This document shows positions 13,578 through 25,137 of a stretch of 64,000 bases of DNA, piece by piece; the stretch's first letter is position 1, and every line of letters begins with the position of its first letter. The stretch is from Ciona savignyi (taxonomy: Eukaryota > Chordata > Ascidiacea > Phlebobranchia > Cionidae), in assembly GCA_000149265.1 (NCBI GenBank), contig CH002895.1, positions 1 through 64,000 of the forward strand. The letters are read 5' to 3'. Made by a program: the position numbers and the translations under genes. Under the pieces are notes generated by a model that saw only the letters and a list, made by a program, of their open reading frames with translations, ran no database searches and had not been told where the DNA came from.

Positions 13578-16500
13578 ATGAAAAGACATTATTCCTTTCT
13601 GTTTTTGCTGACATTTTTATGTGTCGTGGCACATTGCCAGCAGCCAGGTTGGTTACGTATTGCTTTGGAGTCATGCTTTTTAGCTCTTGCCAACTTCCGC
13701 CGTAGACCTTTGCGTTTATATATTTACTTAAATTTGTTTTTTAGAAATTTTTTGTTGCAGGAAGCTTTGAGAACGTCCTTACCGCCTGTTGCTACCAAGG
13801 CAAACAATGGGCACTGGATCACAACAGCTGCACCGGTATTCGAGTCAATGTTAAAACTTACAGTCAAATCTGCGCTGTAGCTCAGGTAGGATTCTTAACT
13901 GTTGTGTTTAATTACTATTAAATGGATTTAATTGTCGATAAAATCAACAAAGTCAGTGCCATTAAATAAATATGCATTTCGTAGACATCTATTGCCATCT
14001 TCGCCGCATATTTACTCAGTCGTACTGATTTTAATGAACTTTTACTAAGTAGTATGTATTATGCTCACATAATATACAGTTTGAACTTCCTGCCGCATTG
14101 CCAACATGGTATTATTAATAATAACATTACAAGCGATGTGTTAGATTTCATCATCGTCGGTAACGTATATACTACGTTAAAGGTTATCGTGTTTCCTAAT
14201 AACCAGTTCTGGTATGTTTATTTTTGTGTGTTTTAATTCTTAGCTGAGGTTTTTGACAGCACGGATTAGTGAACAATATGTAGCTTTATTTTATCGTTTC
14301 ATTTTTGAAGCTTAACGGCCTATATTTTGTTTCCCAAACACATCGTACGACGGTGTGCGGTAATAGCCACATATATAACCCACCGAACATTTCTAACAGG
14401 AGAAATGTTGCTTGGAGGCGGAAGAACAAGAGAATTGTGACCGTGGTATTGCTGCAGCCCGAAGCATGGCTGTATGCGATGCACCGACCGCAATCCATGG
14501 CCAGTGTGAACGAGACGGCTTTAAGGTGAGCTTTGTCGTACCGCCTACTACTTTCTGAGCCCCCCTGTTTAACATCTGTACAGCTGTCAAGCTGTTGATT
14601 ATGTTTATTTTTTGCTGCCAGATGCAGCCGGACGCGGCCGTTCCGAGGTTACATAATGAGGTCAATGTTTAGCGATAAGTCTTCCGCTTTTCAGGGTAAA
14701 CTATAAACATATTTTTGAAATTCCGCTTTGACTAATTTCCCATTGAGTGTCTTGATCATTGTTCTAGAAACCCTCAATTTTGTTAATGCAGACTTTCGAG
14801 GTAGCTTTCGAACAACGAACTTAAAGTCGGCTTAATCTTGGAGTAATTCATTCGGGTTAAAGTCATTACATAAGTCACGTGAATGAACCTGCCAACTTTT
14901 TACTTGTGTGCCAAGATAAATCGGATTACCTCTAACCTTATCATGTTAATCACTGTAAACTACAATTACTTTGCCTGTTTTCTGTACCTTTTAATCCTTT
15001 GTGTGAGTGGCAGCGCAATAATCTCGTTTTAATACTTTGCTGTTGGTCATTTTAGGTTTTTTTAATTATTAAGTTATATACCTAGCTGAATAAACTTGTG
15101 TTTTAATTTCAGTCGTGCTGTGATTGCTGTGCGCTTGGTTTAAAGGCTTATGGTTTATCTCTTAGCTGTGACATGGAAATTTTAGGTAAGCATCTGTTTT
15201 ATATTTCAATATAGAAAGTTACGTATTAGTCTTGTTGAGTGCTTTGCGGTATATTGTGTGGCATTTTCCTGGTGGAAAACCCGATTGCCAATTTACTCCG
15301 AGTGATTTATGCAGAATATGTGCATTGTGGCAGGTTTGGCACGGATCTTGACAAGGCGTCGGCCGTTTTTTTGCAATTTGTAGAAATTGATGATTGCCCA
15401 TGTGAAGTAAGGCGGCATCGAACGCCTCGAAATTTACCGGGCGTTGACAGAAATGAAGCGCGATAGCCGAAAAATGATCAAATATGCCGAGGTGTTGATG
15501 TGCGCCTAGACAGATGGTTAGGTTGTATTTCAATTTGACGTATGTATGAGAAACTGCTCCAACTTATCTGATTTCAACGTCGGCGTGTCAAAAAGCGAGT
15601 CAATCCGAGTTAAATCTCGCAATCGATCAATTAGCTAAACCGCATCGATTTGGCATTCTGCATAGTCATGTGAGAGTCTTAATTACATCAAAGCCGCCGC
15701 CCCATCACACAACAGATGAGTCGATTGTTGGAGTTTTACCGTGGCGCTGATAGTGAAAGGAGAAATTAGCAATTCTTTGTGATGGACGCATTAATCCGAG
15801 GCATCCCAGGAATCCGAATAGCGTTCTCATGGCGCAACAGAGCGTTAAAGTGCATTTATTTATAGCCACTGCATAAAAAGGATTTCATTGAAGTGTAATT
15901 GTTTGTAAACACAGGGACCCATCTAGCAATCCTAAAGTGCGAACCAAAATCCAACCAACAAAGATTTTTACAACGTGTTAGGGATATCGATGACATCTTG
16001 CTGATATAATCTGCTCTACTTACTGACTGTTTTATTAAGTTTGTTCTAAGCCAAACTCGTACTATCACTTCGAATAGTTGTTTTGCGAGTATATTGGTGT
16101 AAATGTTAGTGTGTTGTGTCTCGCCGAGCCGCCTATAGTTTATCAATCTGTGCATAAGACTGTCTTCACACGATATTGTGACCTTTAAATTCCTTTCACT
16201 AAATTGTCGATGACCCTTGCCTTGCAGGCGAACCGTGCAACAGCGCCTACTCGGAATGCTGCAGGAAAGGTCGGCTAACGACTTCACCCGGACATTCTCG
16301 TAAGTCTAGAGTTTCATTTCCATTGCGCTTCGTGATCATAAGGGTTTTAATTCGTTTGTTTCCAAACAGCTAAAACGTCACCTCCACCAGCGCAATCCGT
16401 GCCGCCACAGAACATTACCGTTACAGGTATGTTGTTTAAATACTTTCAAGAGACAAGTGGGTGATAACCACCTGGGCAAAATTAAAAGTTCGATTTTTCT

Positions 16501-19500
16501 GACTCCCGTGGGTCAGCACTCGGCATTGGTTTACCGACACCCGATAATGTCACGCGTACACTTTGTGACTGAACCTCATAATTCACAATTTCGCGTATTT
16601 AGTTCAAACTTTCACTAACACTATGACTGCCAATAAAAAGTTGTGCAAATATGCCTGAAACAACTATACAGTAAGTTGAAGAGGGTATATTCTGTTGGAC
16701 GAATTCTGTATGAGTTAAATTTTATAAGATATGGGATTATACTGATGTAATGCGTATGTTTCTCCTCTCATATCCAACTTAAAATTACGAGAACCGAAAG
16801 GTGACATTGTGCCACGCCTCCATTTCTGGTGGAAACCTGAACGGCGCCTTTTTAATTTTCGTCTAAACGATGTTGTGATGACGAAAAATCCTCTTCAGTT
16901 ACAAAACGCCTTCAGCGTAAACAAGTCTTCGAAGGTCATGCCATTAAAAATGACTTCGCTCGGGCGTAGGGAGCACAATGGTGCATTCATAAACTGAAAA
17001 ATATCTATAAATACACTTTTTTCAAACAATGAGTTTTCAGGTCGTATTTGGTAGCAAATTATACTTTTTAGAGGTCGTAAGATTCGGGCGCCACGGCAGT
17101 ATAGGGATGATTGTTGCCCATTTAATCATATCCTTTGTAATTTTGGTCTTGGCCACCAACTATGTGTATTATTAAGTCACAAAAGGGCCTACCGGAGTTA
17201 CTTTCCTTTCATGGTTGTATTCATAAACAATCAATCGTGAACAGCGTGCCGAACGAGTTTCCTAGAATTGACCTCACGAACTACGTCGGTGTGCCATGTT
17301 GGGTACATTATATAGCAATATATAAGACTCTGGTTGGCATTTTAAATTAACCAGAGACTGTGAGTCATACAGTGTCTTATTTACCGCTTGTTTTGCATCG
17401 CGGGTCGCGGTTGGGTTCCTGTTTTGACTGAACTTCTGATTGCAAGTTCTTTATTAATGCGGCGGTCGATTACAACGTTAGCATGTCAAATCAATTGCAT
17501 TTTCAGTGCCAAAAAAACCTTGTCAGATAATTATCATCTTAACGACCGAGGCTCTGTAATTAAAACGCATTAATTACTTAAACATGGACTGCTGACGTAA
17601 ACTATGTGGACCAAGCTGCGACCTCCCGCAGCGTCCCCAACAATTCAGGGCGATGGTAATCAAGGATTTGTGGCGTTTTCAATTGCGACAACTGATCTTT
17701 CGCAGAGCGTATGACGTCACGTGGCTATCACTGACCGCTGCATAAATATTTACGCAACAATTATCGCGGGGTATATAGGTACAGGCGATCAAGTCAAGAA
17801 TTCCCTTTGTTCGCCGTGTTCTACAGCTTATGTTCGTTGTTCAAAACCAAGCAACTTGCAATCCAATCCGGAGGCCGTCTTATAAGGATTTCCTATTCGT
17901 GCGACGACCAATGCAAAATAAATATGTGGGGCACGGATTTCCGACAGAGAGATCTTCTTCCGGCCGCTGGTAAATTTAGATCGACGCGTTTGAAGTCGGA
18001 TTGTGTTATACATTGAATCGCACGCGAACTCTAATATTGCTTCTGACCAATAAGGTCACGCTTATCGAGTTGTAGTTTTTAAATCGTTGGAAAACCATTC
18101 ATTGAGGACATTTTGCACAAAATAAAATGTACCTGAAAACGTAAATCACGACGAAACAAATATCTCTTAAGAAAGGTTTTGCTCTTGCAAACACGTCTTG
18201 AGGCGATGTGTCAGTTACGCTTATTCCCGTGAAATTCGTTCAAAATAACAACGACAAACGATGTCGCATTTTTATTGCAAATCGAGAGATTTGGGCCTAA
18301 CTGGGTGCTGGCATTAGCGCGAAGAATCCCAAAGAAAGAGTGCGTGGACAACTTACGCCCCGGTTTAGCGCTATTCACCATCGTGGCTGTTGATTGAGAG
18401 GCTATTATTTGGCGGACCCGGCCCTGTAAACGTCTCTCGTTGACCGATGCCAGCTTTCAGCGATAAATTCTTTGCAAATGCGATAAGATCCGCCGGCTGG
18501 TTTGAGGTGGTAGCTGTTTACTGTGAGATTTGTGGGCAAATATCTGCCATTATTAGCATAACATGTAACTAAGATTACTAGTTCTGCTGTACAGGCACTT
18601 TAGCTTGCTTCGACAAAGATCTATGCTACCGATGGTCAAATAGTAATTGACCAAATCGAGCATAAATTCCCTGCCGTTGAGACCGAAAGGTTAACGTCAG
18701 TCAGCTGCACATTTTGGCGCCGTTTTAGCCCACAATTATACGCTTAGTTATCAAAGGCCAAGGTATGCCGTGTTATGTATCAAACGAGCGGTGAGATTAG
18801 CTCGTGTGGCTTTAAGTAAACGAACCGATGCCCCATGTTTGTGGAAGGATTACCCCGATATCCCACGCTCCTTGCTTTTCTCAGGCTCAGCCATTTCCAA
18901 TTCCTTTTCAATAATTAACTTGACAGTGGTACTTAGATCTTGTGGACCTATTCCAGACCCCCAACATTGTTATAATAGCGTGTGTTTACGCTTTCACATA
19001 CGATCGCTCTCGCTAAAATACATCAACCGTGGTAATTGCATCACTTCTGATACCCGAATGTCTCAGAACGCAACATAACTTTAAATTATTCTGTCTGCGT
19101 AATCACCGAGATCCATGGGAAAGTGTAAATTGTCTATCGTCCCAACACAAACCGATATCGTTAACGTTCAACTGTAAGTCACGGTTGTAAACGAGGTTTC
19201 AAGTTGTACCCAATTTTCCCAGAGTCGAGCGGACCCCGATGTGCCACCAGCGACGCATGTGACCATATATGCACCGATATAAGCAGCGGAATTCAATGCT
19301 CTTGCAGGGAGGGATACTCTCTCGAAGAGGATGGCTTCTCTTGTAACGGTAAGAAGTATAAACACATATATATCGCTAAGTCATTAAGTTCGCTCGCTAC
19401 TTTTTACTTGGGGTTTCACGCTTTGTGGCCATATAGCATCTCGCGGTTTTAAGGTTCATATATAACCCGCATGCAATTATTCTGTGTAAATTAACATTTT

Positions 19501-22500
19501 AAAATTTGTATAATAAATATAGTTTAAAGGATGGTAATGAGGTAATTTATTTCATTAGGAATATTAGTTCAGTCGTACACCTTATAGTAATGTCGCCTTA
19601 ATTTACATTTATTTGGAATATGAGTTTCGCCGTTTACTTTATAGTAACGCGGCCTTAATAATAATGTGACTTGTGACATTTATTTCAGACATAAACGAGT
19701 GTAACCTGGCCACGCATACGTGTCTCGTGGGTCAGATCTGCTTCAATACGATCGGTAGTTTTACCTGCCAGCGGCTTATAAGTTGCGGTACAGGATATGA
19801 GCTCACCGACCGCAACACGTGCGATGGTAAGAACTCCGACATCGACGCCATCTGTTGTGATTTTAAGTCATTTTTGTATATAATATCTGTACCCAGCTAA
19901 AAACAATAAGCTCATTTTAACCCTCAAATACAAAACACAGCTAGCATTGGTTTCTTACACGCAAAAGGACCTTAACGAGTGGGCATATTTATAATCACAT
20001 TGCTGTTTAGATATTGACGAATGTCAGCTGAATATCCACAACTGCGGGGGAAAGCTGGACTGTGTCAACATCCGAGGGTCGTTCCGATGCGTTCCGAAGT
20101 CCTGTGATGCCGGTTATTTTACTGACGCTGTAGGTGGATGTACCGGTACGTTGTGTGACATGTTCATATCATTCCATGTACACTGTTGCTTTACCATTCT
20201 ACAGAAGACTTGACATGTATCAAGTTTTATTTTCAAAGTATAAGTTATTGATATACGTCACATTGTTAATGCTTATAAGTTGCTTGGCGACGTTTTTAGT
20301 ATTTATAGTGTTTAACCGTGTCTTTATTAATCAAATTTCCATAGACATAGACGAGTGTCGGTCGATAGAATACACATGTCCCGCGGGAACTCACTGTAGG
20401 AATACTGTGGGATCGTACGAATGCGTTTGTCCTGTTGGTTTCATTCTCAATGTTGAGCAACAATCTTGTGAAGGTAAATATTGCATTAAACTTGTTTTTT
20501 AAAATTATTGAGTCTAACTTTGCGTGAAAACAGCCGTTTTAATCAACAACGAAATCAAACTTTAGTATGGAATTATAAATGCCAGATATTGACGAATGCG
20601 CCCTTGGGTTCACCCCTTGTCTCGAGGAAGGCGCGACGTGCGTAAATACAGAAGGAAGTTTCACTTGCATGAACCGTCCATCACTGACTTGTACCGCTGG
20701 CTACCAGCTTAACCTGGACGGTGACGGCTGTATTGGTAAGTTTCGGGTATCACTCATTATATTGTTGAAAAACGACCGGGTTTAGTTAACGAGGGCCGCA
20801 CTGAGAGTGATTGATTTTGATGTACCGCGTTCCGATGCAATTTTCTCTCAAATATATTGGCCTCCGTGATTAACTTACACCAACGCGGTTTCAAACGAGG
20901 CCACACACAGTGCGAAAGCCTCAAACTTGGTTTGCAGATTATTCAGCCTTTTTCAACCATATCCTTATGTGAACAACTTGGCAGCCCGTTAGGGTTGGAT
21001 TAGCTTTATTTGTAATATTTTAAAGGTTTCAATAAAATACCAGTGGAAATTATTTTTTACATAAAAGGGTAAAAATAACCGTTGTTTGTCCTACTAGACG
21101 TCGATGAATGCGAAAGCAACTCGCACGAATGTTCCACGGGTTCAACCTGCATAAACGAAGATGGAAGTTACAGATGCCAGGACCCAATCTTTTGCCGACC
21201 TGGAACCCGACCAAGCGAGAATCAAAGATCATGCATAGGTAGTTTTACAATACATAAATTTGTTGTAAACGTATATCTCATCTTATTTCGTTCTATAACG
21301 TTAGCTCATACCAACAGAACTAACATAAAATATAAAATGAGTTAAAATACAGAGTATAAAAATTTCTTGGACATGAAATTATTTGACAGAAAATGTAACA
21401 TTTTGCATGATTTTCTTACAGATTTAGTCAAGTCGGTCTATTTTTACAAAAAATGCATTTTGTTCCTGAAGAGTGTGGTTAAAATCTGCGTTCGAACGCA
21501 GTGAGCCACATCTAATTCCAAGATAAACATAGTTTTAAGGCCTAAGACCGCCTGAGCGGTAATTATTACCCATAATAGGGTTGTAGAAAAATAGTTTTGG
21601 ACAAGTTAGATCAACCCAGCATTTGTAATCCTTACAACTCACCAAAGCATTGCAACACAATAAGATCTTAATTTTAATCTCATTTTTATTTGTAACACCA
21701 TTGTAGATATCGATGAGTGTGAAGACCCAGAAGTCCATCAGTGTGGAGAAGGCGCTCAATGCGTCAATGTGCCGGGATCATTCAGATGCACTTGCAACAG
21801 AGGTTATAGAAGAACACTCCAGAATGGTCGTACACATTGCGAAGGTTTGGAAAATTAGCTGATTGGTAGAACTAATATATTGACATGTGTTATTTTTGAA
21901 CACGACGAAAGACCATTTATAATAAAATCGGCATTTCACATATTTACTTATTATCTGAAGTCAACTATAAATAACAATTTTGTTATTGCATATTTACATA
22001 ATGCACTGATGCACTACCCTGGTGTATCTAGCTTGCGCCCGTATACACTGACTGGCCTTTTCATGCACTTGTTTCATTTGTAGAAATAAATGAATGCGCT
22101 CTTGCCGCTGGGGAAAGATGTACATACAGATGTGAAAACACACCAGGAAGTTATACCTGCGTCTGTCCAAATGGATACAACCTTGTTCGGTTTGATGGAA
22201 CATGCAAAGGTGCGTACTAGTATTGTTTTATTGTAATTATCTTGATTTATTTCGCGTTCTTAAATAGAAACTATCCCCGTTATTAAATTCGTGCAAGTTG
22301 GATTGAATCCAACATGAGTATTGACATCATCGTTACTGGTTTGCAGATATCGACGAGTGTGCAAGCGGATCACACAATTGTAGTGAATCGGAAACTTGTT
22401 TTAACACAAGGGGAGGTTTCAAATGCGTGGAAATTACCTGTCCAGAACACTACGCACGACTTTCTAACAAGTAAGTCCCACTTTTCAGCTTGAATACTAT

Positions 22501-23088
22501 TGCTTGGTTTACAGTGGCTGCACAGTAGTGACCAACTAGATTAAAAAAGGAGTGTGTTATGTTTTACTGATTTGTTGGAAAAATAGTGGTATTCGTTGCT
22601 AATGGGACGCGTTTATTGTTTTCTTTGCATGTTCACCTGCCTGCTGCTCGCACGATGTTACACGCAATGTTCGATTGGTTGTGACGAATTCTGCGCGACT
22701 GACATTCAGAAAAAGATGCGTTCGTCAATCCTGTAAAGCGGCCAGAAACAAACGAGAGTGCATTCGAAGGCCAAAGCAGATCACGTACCACAACATCTCC
22801 TTGAGAAATAACGCGGCACCAAGCACCACGGTGTTCCGATTGAGTTTAGGAAAGGGCTATCCTAGAGACCGGTATTTCTTTATTCTCAGCAAAGGCAACA
22901 AAGATAAACTCTTTCGTTTGGCAAAGCGCCGATACAAAAGGAGAAAAACCGGTATAATGTACACTACGAGACGGCTCACCGGGCCCAATGACTACGTGGT
23001 CGATCTTACACTCAAGTTGTACAGAAAAAAGAAATGGACCACTTTCATCTCCCGTCTTTACATCTTTGTATCGGAGTTTGACTTCTAG
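13578..23088 (+). CDS. FBLN1: Fibulin-1 homologue, short N-terminus with D-type C-terminus (702 aa deduced)
   Basis: Secreted calcium-binding extracellular-matrix glycoprotein. Exons: 13578-13647 (signal peptide [15 protein letters not shown]...), 13761-13885, 14400-14525, 15113-15185, 16228-16299, 16370-16426, 19223-19348, 19689-19826, 20011-20145, 20345-20473, 20586-20735, 21098-21238, 21707-21844, 22084-22209, 22347-22470, 22710-23088. All junctions are GT-AG and the phases sum to 703 codons including the stop; human fibulin-1D is close to this length. The first core exons encode anaphylatoxin-like Cys modules ([34 protein letters not shown]), then a short Pro-rich linker, nine EGF modules (eight with DIDEC-type calcium-binding starts) and the fibulin C-terminal module ([15 protein letters not shown] ... 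[10 protein letters not shown]). Nine EGFs favour fibulin-1 over fibulin-2. EGF exons are symmetrical, phase 1-1, so single modules could be skipped in frame. Confidence 0.93.
16427..19222 (+). other. Large fibulin intron before the first EGF exon
   Basis: About 2.8 kb between the Pro-rich linker exon and EGF1. I looked for Cys-rich EGF or anaphylatoxin codons on the plus strand and found none. Short ORFs have no splice logic. No repeat family from the right half of the window is present. Confidence 0.5.
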
Positions 23089-23910
23089 CTTGTTTCACTT
23101 AACAGCTGCTGCAAACTTCGGTCTTTGAGAGACACCACAAGACAAACAAGATGTTCCTATGTATCAGAGGGCGTGATGGGCCCGGTTTAGGAAAATGTAA
23201 ATCGACAGATTAACATTTGTACATATTTTTTCGAATACATCAGGGATTTCCCCAAAATTCTGCAGCATAATATCGATCACAAAACATTATCTCATGTTAA
23301 ATCAGTGTTTTGCTATTTTGATACATTTTTTTATGTTTTAATGCAGTATTAGTTAAACAGCCATATAATCGTTAAACACAGAAGCATTCAAATATTTGCC
23401 AAGGTCACACATCAAACACTGGTGCATCTTTTTTATCTTATTTTCTTTCCTATTTTTAAAAACCATTTAAGATATACTTCGCTCTTGTTTTTAGCTCCGT
23501 TTTGCCCACATTGTGCGCCTCATATGTATAAGTTCCCATCGGCTTCTTTATCGCTCGCCAATTTTGCACACCGGAGGTCTAAGCTTGGCTGGTATACCAC
23601 CCGAGTTGCTGCGATCTAAATGGCAAAGACTTTGCGAATGTTCTTACTGGTTCCTGCTTTTAGTTTATTTATTTGCATCCACGTTGTTGTTGTTTTGCCG
23701 ATGTTCCACAGTTATGTGCTGCCTAGTACCCTGTACACATGCATGTCACGCGCCGACGATTGCTCCGGGCTCAAGGGCGTATAAATAAACCGATCAAAAT
23801 CTGCACACATTAGTTTCCAGAAACATGCAAAATTAAGTGATTAAATTGTCTGTCAGAAAACTAAATGTTTATTCTAGCGTTTCTAACGTTAGTTTTACAT
23901 TTTATAAAAG

Positions 23911-24397
23911 ACGTACGCCTATAGTGAAATGCATGAGAAGGAATTGCAATCCATCGTCGTGTCCTCAATATATGTATCGTCATATGCACTTTCCTCTCCC
24001 TACTGCCTACACACTACACGAGCCGCAACGAATGCTGCGTTTTCGCAAGGTAAGCGTTGGTCTATCAATCTCCAATCCGGATACGAACAATAATTCATGA
24101 TTTTTATGGATAGAGTGCCTGGTATGACAGTCTTCACGTAAAGATAGTCCGGGGAAACGAAGCACAGAGATTTGGAATTATTTCCAATGGAACCATAGGT
24201 AATAGTAGTGCAAAGTACATTTGTATAAAAAATAAACTTTTAATACCTTCTCAGCTTTCCTTACCTGGAACAAACCGATCGTCGGTTATTGGTCGACGAT
24301 TCTGTATTTGCAAGTCAGTGAAGTATCGCCACGTCGTGGCGGCAGAGAGTTAAAGATGGTGGTCGTCCATATCTACGTCTCTCAGTATAATTTTTAA
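23911..24397 (+). CDS. FBLN1: Alternative fibulin-1C-type terminal exons
   Basis: Three exons, 23911-24049, 24114-24198 and 24255-24397 (TAA), continue the phase left by the last EGF exon (donor at 22470, phase 2) and encode a second fibulin C-terminal module: VKCMRRNCNPSSC ... FPLPTAY ... NKPIVGYW ... VVVHIYVSQYNF. The end resembles the HIFVSEYWF ending I recall for vertebrate fibulin-1C, whereas the exon at 22710-23088 resembles fibulin-1D. Use of these exons instead of 22710 gives 698 aa with the short N-terminus. Frame is open across all three joins. An AATAAA at 24701 may be the polyadenylation signal. Confidence 0.85.
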
Positions 24398-25137
24398 TAG
24401 CTGCATGCCACGAAACATGTATATGATTGACTTTTCACTAAAATGCTTCATTTTTACTGGGCGTTAGATTAACGAGACTCTTGGTGCTTAATGTGCACCT
24501 TGCCGTGACAAATGTGACTGTAGATTATCAATGTCTTGCAACGTAATATTTTATCAGCATTGTTTATTATTGCGAGCTATACACCAACAGTAAACAGTGA
24601 TGTCACCAAAGCGAGTTTTATAAACATTCTTTGTTTCTTACTTTCGGTGTAGCTTTCATAGTTAGTAGCAGAGTTCAAACATACTGATTTTGGTGAAAAA
24701 AATAAATATCAAGAACGAAACTTGACGGTGTAAAACGAAAATGTTAACTTGAAAAATTAAAAACGTGCAACACCAACAGTAAACACAAATAATCTCAAAT
24801 GACAATTTAAGGCAGCATAAAGCGGGGTAAGTTTTTCACTTTAAATTGTTCTACACTAGTGGCAGTTGCCATCATTTTCAATGGATCAACTAAGAATGTA
24901 TGCAGCAAATACGGCATACCAAAGCGAAGGCACTTCACTTGTTTAACAGCACATAACACTTGCGTATCTGGTATAAATTATACTGCATATAATCCAGAGG
25001 TTGTCAGGGAACAAGCCAGTTAACGAGCAGAATAGATTTAGCCATTTGCTATAAATCAATAAATTATGAGGATCTAAAACCGTTTTTCACATTTACACAT
25101 TTTACAGATCTGCTTAACGTCTAATGCCATACATGAT
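24398..25137. other. Tail-to-tail intergenic gap between fibulin and the DPY19-like gene
   Basis: The two genes converge here, with stop codons about 740 bases apart. The stretch is AT-rich and holds no gene that I can see. An AATAAA at 24701-24706 fits the fibulin C-type transcript, and TTTATT at about 24562 (minus-strand AATAAA) could serve the DPY19-like gene; if so the 3' UTRs overlap. Confidence 0.4.
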
